Shown: positions 1 through 11,771 of the stretch, one piece after another
Layout: every line of letters starts with the position of its first letter
Numbering within the stretch: the first letter of the stretch is position 1
DNA from: Ottelia alismoides
Lineage: Eukaryota > Streptophyta > Magnoliopsida > Alismatales > Hydrocharitaceae
Length of the DNA: 64,000 nucleotides
Reading direction: 5' to 3'
NCBI GenBank assembly: GCA_037367405.1
Contig: JAZKJV010002322.1
Coordinates: 1 to 64,000, forward strand
The notes under the pieces: model-generated
Told to the model about the DNA's origin: nothing
The model's input: the letters and a program-made list of their open reading frames with translations, nothing else
The model's database searches: none
Program-made: the position numbers and the translations under genes

Positions 1-613
1 TTCCATGTAGTAAACCAGATTTTTCACTATCTGGGAGGAACATCAAACATTGGCCTCATCTAAATAAGTGATTCATAGTGTTTGGTTGATGGATATTCAT
101 ATTCAGACTATGTTGCAGATGTTTATGGAGGATATCATTGACATGCTACGTCTTAACTTTGTTGAACTCACTCATTAGTTGGAAGGCAACTTTACAGCCA
201 TCAATTACTTTATCTACCACAACGGCAGAGTACATGGCTTTGATAGAAGCTTCAAAGAAAGGAATATGGTTGAAGGGCTTAGTTGGAGATATCGGTCTAC
301 AACATGAGGATGCTATTATATTGTGATACTCTCAGTGCAATATGCTTAGCCAAGGATCAAATTCATAACGAGAGGACCAAGAACATAGATGTTAGATATC
401 ACTTCATTCGTTCTGAGAAGAGGATCAATGTGAGGAAGATTGACATAGCAAATAATCCATCGATGTGTTCATGAAGGCATTTCCTAGGTGTAAGTTCAAA
501 CATTGTTTGGACTTACTCAATGTTGGCAGTTGGCAGTAGCCTCAAGGAGAGGCTGGCGGCGATACGACGAAGCTTGGCAAAGCTTCTTAGAGGATTCAAT
601 TCAAGGTGGAGAT
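1..613 (+). pseudogene. Ty1/copia RNase H end, broken
   Basis: This is the decayed C-terminal end of a copia polyprotein, which in an intact element carries the ribonuclease H that degrades the RNA template during reverse transcription. Visible family motifs are TAEYMALIEASKKGIWL (encoded about 220-280) and, in a different frame, HNERTKNIDVRYHFIR (about 365-415), matching the usual AEAEYMA...W and RTKHIDVRYHFIR blocks. The two halves are separated by a frameshift near 325, and upstream codons contain stops, so nothing here is functional. The coding part ends near 474. About 130 bp of tail follows, ending in the purine tract AAGGTGGAGAT (603-613) directly before the LTR. The element is cut by the left edge of the window and is separate from the minus-strand copia that begins at 1219. 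Confidence 0.85.
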
Positions 614-1056
614 TGTTGATATGCCTTGAGTCCTAACCATCTGACCCAAGTTGAAGAACCATCATATGCACCTCATCCTGGCATATCATCAACAAGACAG
701 GGGTCTCGTTGTTCGGTCAGTAAATTACTGGGGTAGGGGAGGGTCTAGGGGGAAGAAGGTGCGCTCCTCCCACGGTGGTGGGGGTAGCATCTTGACGAAT
801 TTTTTATGAACATACCTATTTGTATTCTGGTATATGGATCTATTTGTATCAGGGAGCCGTTTGTACGGGAGTAGTATATAAACTTCCCTAGAGTTAGGGC
901 GCTAAGTAACCTCTGCATTTTCTTGTTCTATACATAGTGAAAATCGATCGTTATTGTGCAATGATGTCGCCCAATTACAGGTGAACCTTGTAAATCAATG
1001 TGTCTTCATGCTTGCTTGCATGATCGCATTTGTGTGTGGCTATACAATTCACAACA
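614..1056 (+). repeat. 3' LTR of the plus-strand copia element
   Basis: The LTR starts TGTTGATATG right after the purine tract and ends TTCACAACA, so its tips form TGTTG...CAACA. Length is about 443 bp. It carries a TATA-like box and a short pyrimidine-rich segment. The 5' partner lies outside the window, so the target-site duplication cannot be checked. Confidence 0.8.
875..882 (+). promoter_or_regulatory. TATA-like box in copia LTR
   Basis: TATATAAA lies 174 bp before the LTR 3' end, where the U3/R promoter of a copia LTR is expected. This is inferred from position and motif only. Confidence 0.45.
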
Positions 1057-1218
1057 ATTTCATTTGAAAGTGCAATAAGCATGCAGTCTACTATTCTACG
1101 TCAAGTGTTTCTTTGATATGAAAAAAGGGCCTAATTTAGTATGTTAAACCAAAGTTTTCTCTTGTGAGTTATGATGTCACAACCCTCATATCTGGGCCAA
1201 CCACCTCATAAAAATCTT
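1057..1218. other. Spacer between two copia elements
   Basis: I see no coding or repeat feature here. It separates two copia elements of opposite orientation and is the only candidate for non-element DNA in the window. Confidence 0.4.
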
Positions 1219-1453
1219 TGTTAAGGGAAAGTCAAGAATTAATTAGTTTGAAGAAGGGCGACGAATGAGATGTCTATTCCATAGGGCTAAGGTCTCTTAT
1301 TTAGAGAGAAAACCCTAAAGAGTACTAAGGAAAACATAAATACACCCGAGGGATTACGAAACTTGAAGGGTTAAAGGTTACAGAACTCGAAGGGTTAAGA
1401 GTTACGGAACTCGAAGGGTTACAAACATAAATGTAACTATAATTACTCTAACA
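1219..1453 (-). repeat. 3' LTR of host copia element
   Basis: On the minus strand the LTR begins TGTTAGAGTAATTATAG at 1453, directly after the purine tract, and probably ends CCCTTAACA at 1219 (about 235 bp). An alternative end with the same TG/CA tip is at 1142. It contains two 24-bp direct repeats plus flanking partial copies at about 1360-1425 (motif GGGTTAAGAGTTACGGAACT). Confidence 0.7.
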
Positions 1454-1464
1454 CACCCCCTCAA
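1454..1464 (-). promoter_or_regulatory. Polypurine tract of host copia
   Basis: The minus strand reads TTGAGGGGGTG immediately before the LTR tip TGTTAGAG. This is the expected plus-strand primer site of a copia element and fixes the LTR start. Confidence 0.75.
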
Positions 1465-1465
1465 G

Positions 1466-2358
1466 TTGGACTATATATGTCAATCATGCCCAACTTGGAT
1501 ACTAAGTACATGAGGAATTTTCTTGGAACATACTTTGTGAAGATGTCTGCAAGTTGAAGTTCAGTTGTGGAGTGTTGATTAATCCTCCTCGTACTGCATC
1601 ATGGATGAAAACTTCAATGTGTTTTGTTCGCTCATGAAAAACTGGATCGGTGGCGATGTGCGTGGCAAACTTGTTGTCACAATATAAGAGTACAAGAGTG
1701 GTGATTGGCGTGCCAAGTTCTATTAGGAAAGAGACAAGCCATGTGATCTCACAGGTGGCCTGAGATATTGCCTTGAATTCTGCTTCTGCATCGGATCTGG
1801 AGACCACTGTCTGCTTCTTGCTTCGCCAAGTGACAAGGTTAACCCCAACAAACTTGCTATATCTTGTAGTGGATCGACGATGCTTAGGAGATCTAGCATA
1901 GTCATAATCTATATAGGGGGAGATTTTGTGTACCCATTCACCCCATATGTCTGGGAGATTCCTTTAAATATCGAAGGATCAAAAGAACATCCTACCAGTG
2001 ACTATAAAGAGGCTTCTCCATATGTTGACTGGCTCTGCTCACAGCATATGATATATATGGCCTAGTAATAGTGAAATGGAGTATTTTCCCACTAAACTTA
2101 TGTACTGTGTTGCATCCTCAAAAACTGGATCAGTAATGCTAAATATTTTCCACTTCTGCAAGGATGATAGATGGCTTGCATCCAAGTAGTCCTTCCTCAG
2201 TCAGAATATCGAGACAATACTTCCTTTGTGAAAGAAGGAGCCCCTCTGTAGTGCATATTACCTCGATGACAAGAAAATAATGAAGTTGGCCGAGGTCTTT
2301 CATGACAAAGACCTTTTGGAGGAAGGTCTTGGTCTCCTGAATACTGTCTACATCATCT
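1466..2358 (-). pseudogene. Host copia RT C-terminus and RNase H
   Basis: Minus-strand remnant of the polyprotein end. The RT palm C-terminal part (about 2358-2139) shows FVMKDLGQLHYFLVIEV and LLLSQRKYCLDIL, blocks always found just after the YVDD motif in copia RT. RNase H (about 1905-1502) shows KKQTVVSRSDAEAEFKAISQ, LYCDNKFATHIA and HERTKHIEVFIHD; the catalytic Asp of the YCDNK block is present. Frame changes near 1800-1905 and in the segment between RT and RNase H break the frame. The piece is cut at 2358 by the 8-bp target duplication of a hAT-like element; the RT motif YVDDMVV is found on the other side at 6479-6548. It is a non-functional fossil. Confidence 0.85.
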
Positions 2359-2582
2359 CTTGTAACCAATGTTTTGAAAACCAGACCGAAACGCCGGTTT
2401 GATCGGTCCGACCGATGAACCAGGCCTGGACCGGTCCGGGTAACCGGTTTATGCCGGTTCGGTTCAATTATTCAAATATTAGTTAACCTACCTGGTTCGA
2501 CCTATTTTTTAACCTGGTTTAACCAGGTTCAACCGATGTTGAATCACATTTAATTTTTAATTATTTAAAAATATTGTTGTTG

Positions 2583-2645
2583 GTGGGAGTTGAACCCGTG
2601 ACCTTCGATTACTTATTTCAAACTTCTAACCAACTACACTAACAC
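2583..2645 (-). pseudogene. tRNA-like remnant with box A and box B
   Basis: On the minus strand, TAGTGTAGTTGG (plus 2630-2641) fits the internal promoter box A, and GGGTTCAACTCCC (plus 2585-2597) fits a T-arm with box B. The spacing and the GGTCAC before the T-arm look like a tRNA. A paired acceptor stem and anticodon arm are not convincing, so this is a tRNA-derived fragment inside the hAT-like element, not a working tRNA gene. Confidence 0.45.
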
Positions 2646-2836
2646 AACTTTTTGCATGTGTTGGGTTTTAGATATAATTAAACTACTATCATATTATAGA
2701 GAACTAGTCCAAAATAAATATATGTGTGATATGTATGATATTTGATGGTGCATACAAAACTATTTTATTTATAGTGTGAAATATGCACATTATCTATGTA
2801 TTTTATTTATATTTCAAGTATATTTAAGTGTATATT

Positions 2837-5800
2837 TGTTGTTATAGAAAATTGGTGGATCGGATAAATTAATGGTAAATAGGTCGTTGTTATCCCCAAA
2901 AATCCCGCGACAACAAACAATTTTTTTTATTTTTGCTACTTATTAACCTGTATAGTAGACAGGGTCGAACTCAGGGAGGCTATAATTCCCGAGGGTTATT
3001 CAATTAATCAGAAATTAATCAAGAGAAAATAGGAATCTCAAAGAACAACTATCCTTGGTTTTTGTTATTTTTTATTTTTTTTATTTTTTTATTTCTATTT
3101 TTTGTAGTTTCTGATTTTCAAATTTTTAGTGATTTTGATTTTGTAATTTTTTATTTTCAAAAATAATACAAAGAAATATTCATAAGATCAAAAATACGCA
3201 CACCAACTCTTTTTGTAATTTTTCAATTTATCAAAAATGCTCAGAAAAATTCAGAGAAAATATTTTTGGGTTTTAAAAGGTTTTGAAATATTTTTGGGAA
3301 TTTTTTGTGGAATTTTCAGATGTTTTTTGTATTTTTCTAATAATCAAACAGTGAGAAAATGTGAAAATGTGCACAGTCTGGAGTGATCTGCAATTTAAAA
3401 ATATTTTAAGTGCCAAAAACTCCTGGAAATTTTTTTTATGACACATGCAAATATCTACAAACAAGAACTGAAATCACAATTTTTGGATTTTTATAGAGTT
3501 TTTTATGATTTTTATAAGATTTTTGATATTTTTAATTTTTTTAGGTTTTACAAATAATTAATGCACGAAATTTGCATAGAAATTAAAAGACAATGAAATA
3601 AAACTACCCTAATTTCTTGGAATTTTTGGAGTTATTTTCAAATTTTTATGAATTTTTGAATTTCAGGAAGAGAAAAATGGCATGTTTTTATTTTTTTTAA
3701 TAATAATAAATGAAAACAAAATACAATAGAAATTTTATGCTAGATGGATATACACATCAGGAGAATAGCGTAATTTTTCAAAAAAAATTGGACTAATAAA
3801 AACATTTATTTCAATAGAAGAATCGTGCAAATCAATGTCTGAGAACAGGGACTAAAATGTAAATAAGTTTTGTTTTTGCATCAAATAAATAATAAAAATA
3901 AAACACAGGGGAGAATGCACAATTTTACCACTATATCACGTGCATCGCATGTGCTTGAGGCTCTGGCTGGGCTTTTTGCAATTATGAAATCTTCCAGGGG
4001 TATACTTGTAATTTTCTCAAATTTTTTTAATTGAAGCCCTAGGTTCACTTCTCTTCTTCGTTTCAACGCAAGGGGCACACGTGCATGTGGCGCCGCCCCT
4101 TGCTTCTTCTCCTCGCAAGGGGGCTGCGCAAGGGAGGCGGGTACTGCAGAGGTTGACTTCGATGGATAGAGCTCGAGGAGGAGAGAGCAGAGCGGCTGAA
4201 GTCGATGGGGCGCGGGCGGAAGAGCGAGCGGAGCGCCTGGAGAAACATCGCCTTGCACGGCGACGATGGAGGATGGGTGCTCCCTCGAGCAGTGGGGGTC
4301 AGCCGTTGGCTTAGGCTGGAAGGTGCAACAGCGGCGAGGAGGTGCGAGGGAGTCGGTGGTGGTCAGGGCCGATGGAGGATTTCCGTCACAAGGCGATGGC
4401 TGGTGGCCGAGGAGCGGTCGTTGAGAAGCGTCGCCCTGTGCGGCGTCGATGGAGGATGGTCTCAGGGAGGGGGTGGCGTTGGCGCTAGCGGTTGGCGTCG
4501 CTCACGAGGCGGCGGCGGTTGGAGGTGTGTTTGAAGAAGGAAATTACGGCGACGATGGCAGCAGGGGGTGGTGGCCCTGCTGCCGTTTCTCTTTTTTATT
4601 TTTTTTATTTTTTTTTATTTTTTTTGTAAATTTTATTTCTGTTGTAAATAGAAATAGAAACAGAAAGGATATTTTTTATTTTTATTTTTTTGTAAATCCG
4701 AAAAAAAGAAAATAAGGAATATTTTTTTTGTTGTTTTCTTTTTAATGGTCCTGCAAAACAAAAGTTAGAGAAAACAAATATTTTTTATTTTTTATTTATT
4801 TACAAATAGGAATATAAACGGAGATCTAACGAAAATGAAAGGAATCGGATCCGATTCTCCAACCACCGTGCGTGGTCGGAGTTGATAGATCATGGAAGAT
4901 AGAAATAGAATGCGGCGAGATCAAGAACGTGAGATGAAAAATCGAGTCGAAGCAGATAAAATCGTGATGGAAATAACTTTTTTTAAGATCTAGAGAAATA
5001 AAATGACGATGGAATTAAAATGCAACAAATGAAACTAAGATTAGTCTAAGATAAAAATGAGAAAATAGATGGATCTCACCTTAGGAGCGGAAATGGACCG
5101 TGATCGCCTCAACGAAGGTCGACTTGCTGTCACCGGACAGCTCGGAAGCTAGGCACTTTTCTCGATGAAATTTTCTCTCAGAGATCGGGCTCCTCTCTCT
5201 AAAGATTGATCAAGTTGGAATGAGGGAGAAGGAGCCATATAAATAGAAAAGATAGGGATGAAATTTGAATTTTTGAAATTTTGAATTTTTTGGTGGAAGA
5301 GATTAGAGAGATGAAATTTGAAATGAGATAAAGAAAAAGAGAGATAAAACTATTTACAAAATTAACTTTTTTTTGAATTTTCATCACTTTATTTATTTGA
5401 AAAAAATGTTATTTTTTTATTTTTTATGGTGGTTAATTAAAAATAGCAATTATATACATATACTATATACATATATGACATTATATACAAGGGTAATTGA
5501 GGAATTTAGCTTTTCTTTTCTTTTTTTTGTTTTAAAAAATTTTAATAATTTTTTCATTTTTTGTATTTACAAATATATACAAATACAATATGTACAAAAT
5601 ACATGGGAAAATTGCACAAACCACCTCGGAAAACCATTTTTTTACTCGTAACTCCAAAAATTATGAATCACAATCATTTTAAAGATAATTTAATTTAGAA
5701 ACCAATGGAAGTGAGATTGGTGCAATTTGAGTTCTTATGGAGCCGGAATTGGTCTTTCAATTAGTGCTTATTAGCATTTTCCAAGTGTGGTTACTTTTAT

Positions 5801-6277
5801 TCTGTACATGATTTTATTGTGCAATTATTTTTATTAATTAGAACACATTTTTATTTACAACTTTGGTTTTGAAAGTTATTTGATTTGAGGTCAATTAAGG
5901 TACAAATAAATTAGTGTCAGTTTTATACAGATAAACACAAAATAAGTGAGAAGTATTTACAATAACACACACACATTTTTTTTGGATTTTCTGCTTAAGG
6001 ACCTATCTCCCCCTACTTTATTCCTGGTCGATCAGGTCAAGTCTTGACCTTCTCTCGAGGTTTGGGTCAGCCTGTATACAGTCTTCCTTTTTTATTTTCT
6101 TTATTTTTCCTTTCTTTCGTTCTTTATTTATTTTAGGTTAAAATTAGTAAGAAGTGTACAATATTTACACACAGATGCAAGTTAGTAAGAATATGGTGTT
6201 AGTGTTATATGCAGGTGTTTTATAAGGGATTTTAAGCTAAAATAAATGAATAAAGATGACGAATCACAGATTCATCA
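2837..6277 (-). repeat. Solo LTR, family A (copy A4)
   Basis: A 3,441-bp solo LTR flanked by a perfect 5-bp duplication ATATT (2832-2836 and 6278-6282). On the minus strand it starts TGATGAATCTGTGATTCGTC and ends ATAACAACA, the tips of family A. It is AT-rich with long T tracts; a GC-rich core lies at about 4060-4590. Reading frames in that core, such as the Arg/Gly-rich ones at 4081-4534, are compositional. A minus-strand TATA-like box (plus CATATAAATAG near 5237) and a donor-like AAG|GTGAGATCC (plus 5070-5082) are conserved with other family A LTRs. No internal region remains, so it arose by LTR-LTR recombination. Confidence 0.85.
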
Positions 6278-6478
6278 ATATTATATATATTATTTCATTT
6301 TGGTTTGATTAGCCGGTTCAACCACTTTTTTCACCGGTCCGGTTTAATCTGGTTTTAAATAATGATGATGTCATCATCCGGTTGAACTAGTTTGATTACA
6401 TGGTTCAACCCGATCTGACCATTTTGGTAAGGATTCCGGTTCGGTGTCTGGTTAGGTTTCAAAATCATTACCTGTAAC

Positions 6479-6548
6479 AACCATATCATCAACATAGATA
6501 ACAAGAATGATCGTACCATTAGACTATCGTCTAATAAAGACAGAGTAT
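6479..6548 (-). pseudogene. Host copia RT fragment with YVDD motif
   Basis: This short island between two insertions encodes, on the minus strand, SVFIRR, a stop, then NGTIILVIYVDDMVV, the catalytic YVDD turn of copia reverse transcriptase. It joins in sense to 2358 on one side (after the hAT-like element) and to 36638 on the other (after the family A composite). It is the key evidence that both are insertions in the same copia gene. Confidence 0.9.
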
Positions 6549-9500
6549 TGTTGTGCACAGTTTCTCGGAGGATCAGAAATTAATGGAAAATTTTGTCGTC
6601 GTTGTTATCCCCAAAAACCCGTGACAAACAAACAATATTTTTTTTATTTTTTCTACTTATTAACCTATATAGCGGAAGGGTCGAACTCAGGGAGGCTACA
6701 AATCCTGAGGGTTTCAATTAATCAAAGATCAATTAAGAGAAAACAAGAATCTCGAAGGACAAATATCCTTGGTTTTTGTGATTTTTTAATTTTTAATTTT
6801 TTCCTTTCTAAATTTTTTAAATATTTTCTGATTTTTAATTTTTTTTTTATTTTGATTTTTACTATTTTTATTTTCAAAAATTACACGAAGTAATATTCAC
6901 AAGATCAAAAATACGCACACCAACTCTTTTTGAAGAAAATGTTTTTGGGTTTCAAAAGTTTTAAAATATCTTTGGGAATGTTTGTGGAATTTTCAGATGT
7001 TTTTGTATTTTTCTAAAAATCAAATAGTGAGAAAATGCAAAAATGTGCACAGCCTGGAGTAATTTGCAACTTAAAAATATTTTAAGTGTCCAAAACTCTT
7101 GGAAATTATTTTTAAGACAACCTAGAAACAATTATCTACAAACAGGAACTGAAATCACTATTTTTGGATTTTTGTAGAATTGTCTATGATTTTTACAAGA
7201 TTTTTGATGTTTTTCAATTTTTTGGGGTTTTATAAAGAAATAATGCGTGAAAATTGGTCAGAAATTAAAAGACAATGAAATAAAACTACCCTAATCTTTT
7301 GGAATTTTTGGAACAATATTTGAATTTTTACGAATTTTGGAATTTCAAACATGGAAAATGACATGTTTTTTATTTTTTTAATAATCATAAATTAAATCAA
7401 AATGCAATGGAAATTTTATGCTAGATAGATATGCACATCAGGAGCACAACCAAATTTTTCAGAATTTTTGAGCAACAAAAACTATCTATTCCGACGAAAA
7501 TATCATGCACATTTAAAGTCTAGATAGCAGGGGCTGAATGTAAATCTTTCAAATTTAAGTATCAGAATATAAAAATAAATAGATACAGGGGAGACTTTAT
7601 AAATTAAACAATAGAAACATGCTCTATACGTGATTTATTCTGGCAAGGGTGCAGTTGTAATTTCAAAAACTTCTAGAGGCGTGAACGTAATTTTCTCAAA
7701 TTTTAACGGAAGCCCTAATTCTTTCTTCTTCTTTCGTTCAAATCAGGGCAAAGGGCACCACAGGGGCACTTCCCCTCTTCTTCTCTATTCTCATGCGGGC
7801 AGGCCAAGGGAGGCGTGATGGCGGCAACGGTTGAAGTGGGTGCCGCGATTGGTGGTCCACGCGCGGGGGGCACGGTTGCAGGGCGGCATTGCCACCGTGG
7901 CTGGAGGGGCAGCCTCCGCGGCTGGACTCAACAGTGACTTGCGGTGGCGTGTACGACAGATGGGAAGGCGGCTAGCAATGGAGGAGTGTCGTGTGGTGGC
8001 TGTTCGCGGGCCGTGGCCTCGCGCGGTGGTGCGCGCGCGGAGGCGCGGCAGTTCAAGGCGGCGTCGGCGGAGGGCTGGCCAGGAGGAAGGTGGGGCGGCG
8101 ACGCTTGGAGGGTGGTCGTCCTCTCTCTCTCTCTCTTTGTTTTTTTATATTTTTTATTGTAATTTCAATGTAAACAGTAAAAAAAAGAAAAACTTTTTTT
8201 TATTTTTTTGTAAATCCGAAAAATAGGAATTAAAAAAACAGATATAAATTTTTTTTAATTTTTTATTTTTATTTTTTTGTTGTTTTTTTAATGATCCTGC
8301 AAAACCAATGTTAAAGAAAAAGAAACAAATACTTTTTTATTATTTTTTATTTATTTACAAATAGGAAAATGAATGGGGATTCGGCGAAAAAAATGGAAGA
8401 ATCGAATCCAATCTCCGGCCATCGTATACGGACGGAGTTGAGAGATCGTGGACGATAGAATAGAACACGTGGAGATCGAGAAAGTGAGATGAAAAATCGA
8501 GTCAAAGCAGATCAAAATTGTGATAATTTTTTTAGGATCTAGAAAAATAAAAATGACGATGGAAATAAAAAAATGCGACAAAATAAACTACGATTAAACT
8601 AAGATAAAAATAAGAAGAAAAATATGGATCTCACCTTAGGAGCGGAAAATGATCGTGATCGCCTCGACGAGGCCGACTCGCTTTCACCAGACGGCTTGGA
8701 GACTAGGCAACTTCCTTGACAAAATTTTCTCTCGGAGATCGGGCTCCTCTCTCTAAAGATTGATCAAGTTGGAATGAGGGAGAAGGAGCCATATAAATAG
8801 AAAAGAGATGAAATTTGAATTTTTTGAATTTTTGAAATTTTTGGTGGAAGAGATAAGAGAGATGAAATGAGAAATGAGATAAAATAAAAGAGAAATAAAA
8901 TTATTTACAAAATTAACTAATTTTTTTGGAATTTTCGTCACTTTATTTATTTGAATTAAAAAATGTTAATTTTTTATTTTTTTATGGTTATTAATTAAAA
9001 ATAGCAACTATATACATATACTATATACATATATGGCATTATATACAAGGGTAAATGAGGGTATTAGCCTTTTTTGAAAAAAATTAATTAATTTTTTTTA
9101 TTTTTATTTTTATTTTAAATAATCAGTAAAAAAATTTACAAATATATACAAATACAATATGCACAAAATACATGGGAAAATGCACAAACCACCCCAGAAA
9201 ATCGACTTTTCAACCGTAACTCCAAATATTTTTAAAATACAACCATTTTAAAGATAATTTAATTTCGAATCCAATGGAAGAGATTGATTCAATTTGAGCT
9301 CATATGGAGCCGGAATTGGTCTTTCAATTAGTGCTTAGTGGATTTTTCCAAGTGTGGTTATTTTTATTCTGTACATGATTAAATTATGCAATTATTTTTA
9401 TTAATTAGAACACATTTTTATTTACAACTTTGGTTTTGAAAGTTATTTGATTTGGGTTCAATTAAGGCACAAATAAATTAGTGTCAGTTTTATAAAGATA

Positions 9501-9835
9501 TACACAAAATAATTGAGAAGTATTTACAACAACACACACATTTTTTTTTATTTTCTGCTTAAGGGCCCTTATCTCCCCCTACTTTATTCCTAGTCGATTA
9601 CGTCAAGTCTTGACCTTCTCTCAGGGTTTGGGTCAGCCTGTATACAGTCTTCCTTTTTTCTTTATTTTCCTTTCTTTCTTTATTTATTTATTTTAGGTTA
9701 AAATTAGTAAGAAGTGTGCAATATTTACTCAGATGCAAGTTAGTAAGAATACGGAGTTAGTGTTATATGTAGGTGTTTTATAAGGGATTTTAAGCTAAAA
9801 CAAATGAATAAAGATGATGAATCGCAGATTCATCA
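6549..9835 (-). repeat. Family A LTR A1 (3' LTR of the outer element)
   Basis: Minus-strand tips are TGATGAATCTGCGATTCATC at 9835 and GTGCACAACA at 6549 (3,287 bp). A GC-rich core at about 7790-8130, flanked by CCCCTCTTCTTCTC and a (CT)n run, has the same sequence layout as the core of LTR A5 (about 34545-34915), with scattered transitions. The plus-strand CATATAAATAG near 8792 gives a minus-strand TATA-like box; donor-like AAG|GTGAGATCC is at plus 8626-8638. Reading frames inside are low-complexity or GC-biased and not credible genes. Confidence 0.85.
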
Positions 9836-11286
9836 CCCTCCTATGCTTTACCTTTGCTAGTCCCTTAGCAAACACTTATTTGAAAGAATAAGTGAAGAAA
9901 AAGAAAACCAAAAGAGAAAATAAAGAAATTAGGACAATATTGAGTAATAAACTTATCTTCATAAAATTATAGTTTGGAGCTCTGTCGTACCTTTGGATTA
10001 TTGGTGTCGGAACTTCTGTGAGACTTAGAATTTTAAAATAGACAGCCTTCAAGTTCTACACATCATTGTCATAGTTTCGGCTCAGAAGTCATCTTAGATC
10101 AATCCTCTTCCCAAAGCACACCCTGTAAACATTGAACAATCGACTCATGTGTGTGAAAGGTTTTAGCTCTTCCCATCCAGAATGCCGGACTACCATGCAA
10201 ATCTCCTCTCTAGTAACTCGTCCTCGGGGAGTCAGGTATTTTCTTCTAAGGTCTGTCGTGTTGTGTTCACAATCGAATTGGGGGAGAAGTTAGAAGAAGG
10301 AGAAAAGAACTGGAGGGTGGCCAGTGTAGTTAGCTCTCCTTGTGAAGATGGCCAGTGTTGCCGAGTCTCCACCAAGATCTGCAGGTTTCCTTGAAGCTTG
10401 GACCTTTTTGGTCAGATGATTATTTGGTAGTGGCTTCTTTGTATTTGGATTTTTGGTGGTTTGCTTGGATCTTGTTATGCCCTACGGATATAGAATCTTT
10501 TTGTTTCCGTACATTTTTTGGGGTCTTAGAAAAATTTGTGCCCAGTCGTCCATCCCTTTTCTGAAGCTTTATTTCAACCCGCACTCCAGTCTTTAGATTT
10601 CCACGCTACTAGAAAAGAAACTCATACAGTCTTCCAACATCCCGTCTAAGTTGAGCTAAGTGCATAGTGAGAGAGTACAAATTGATTCCCTATTCCAGAG
10701 TATACCCAGAATGAAGAGATCAGGTTAGACACTAAGAGTCAAACGTTGCACATTGTCATGTGGAACTTAAAGAATTAAGTCAAAGACCTGAAGCTTCTAA
10801 AATCCTATTTCTCAGTGAAGTTCCTCTGAGAATTAGGTGGATTAAGGTCCAACTAAGCTCCATTCTTCAATTTTATTCCAGACATAGTTTAAATGTCAAT
10901 ACTATCCTGAAAAATTATGAACAATGCAAAGAGTGCTTTTTGAAAGAAATGATGCACATGTGAAAAGAACATTTTCTTAAAAAATATTCTAATTTTGAAC
11001 TTTTTATGAATTTTTGGTGGAAAATGCAGATGCAAATTTTTATAGATTTTTGGTTTTGTAGTTTTTTTTATAAAAAGGAAAAAGGGTTAGTAAAATATGT
11101 ACAAGATTTTTTTATGTGTTTTTTATGCTTTTATTTTTTGTTTTGTTTTTTTTTGTTTTGTTTTTTTGTTTTTTTTTTGTTTTTGTTTTTTTTTTAACAC
11201 ACGTGGATTTTACAAAATTATACATATAACCCCTCAAATAAATGTATTTAAAAGTATGAGTTATGTCTAAAGTATATATACAATAT
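9836..11286 (-). other. Family A copy A1: PPT and 3' non-coding region
   Basis: Minus-strand non-coding stretch between the hairpin array and the LTR. The PPT (minus AAAGCATAGGAGGG, plus 9836-9850) abuts the LTR. It contains conserved blocks also present in copies A2 and A3 and, more weakly, in family C: around 10170-10260 (CTGACTCCCCGAGGA... on minus) and 10790-10870 (GACCTTAATCCACCTAATT). A T-rich run of TTTTGTTTTTT type lies at 11120-11195. Short frames here (10182-10394, 10355-10564, 10760-10963) have no recognisable domain. Confidence 0.6.
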
Positions 11287-11680
11287 ATACGACACCCCCC
11301 TATACTTAGATCGAACTATGTCCTCATAGTGACCAGAGAGCGAAAAAGGAAGACATAACTCGTGCTAAGTATAGAAAAGTGAAAAGACTCCTATGCTACA
11401 ACGACTAAAAAAAGATAAAAAGAAGAGAAGTTGGTGATCCCCCCTATACTTAGGATCAAGTAATCCTGAGTATAGTGGAGTGTACAAAAGGGGAAAACCG
11501 ATGAAGAGAATGTACATACTTAAAAATAAAAAGACACGATATGAACAACATCACCCCCCTATACTTAGGGTAGAGTATCCCTAAGTATAGGCAACAACAA
11601 AAGTGGTGAACAAGAAGAATATGAACAACACAAATTGTTCACCCCCCTATACTTATGATAAAGCACATCCTAAGTATAGC
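11287..11680 (-). repeat. Four-hairpin array, copy A1
   Basis: Four inverted repeats, each with C-run/CTATACTTAG on plus (minus: CTAAGTATAGGGGGG at the 3' arm): 11295-11374 (long stem containing GACATA...), 11439-11475, 11554-11590, 11642-11679. Same order and spacing as in copies A2 and A3. Confidence 0.85.
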
Positions 11681-11771
11681 ATATATACACACACGGAAAA
11701 GGGGTGAATGATAAAACGTGAGAAGAAAGAGTAAAACGAAAGGATATACAAGAGGAGTGGATGTACAAAGG

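Larger units (their letters stand above)
2367..6470. mobile_element. hAT-like short terminal-repeat element, itself interrupted
   Basis: The left end reads CAATGTTTTGAAAACC and the inverted right end TAATGATTTTGAAACC. Both ends are followed by runs of GGTTCAACCGG / CCGGTTCGGT type sequence. The flanks CTTGTAAC (2359-2366) and CCTGTAAC (6471-6478) are an 8-bp duplication with one mismatch, as hAT elements make, and copia RT reads across when the element is removed. Without the family A solo LTR inside it, the element is about 660 bp, with no transposase. Non-autonomous; assignment to hAT rests on the TSD length only. Confidence 0.65.

Noticed and set aside
2583..2645. Functional tRNA gene on the minus strand
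   Set aside because: Boxes A and B fit, but no convincing acceptor stem or anticodon stem could be drawn.
4081..4534. Arg/Gly-rich open frames in the GC-rich LTR cores (also 7831-8226, 17134-17844, 31651-32073, 34563-34961, 40097-40759, 57578-58135)
   Set aside because: They overlap on both strands, are not conserved between copies, run into T tracts, and have composition expected from GC-rich DNA. No domain is recognisable.
11200..11700. CRISPR-like array suggested by regularly spaced CTATACTTAG repeats
   Set aside because: The repeats are arms of inverted repeats with non-unique spacing inside a plant retroelement, present in every family copy at the same place.
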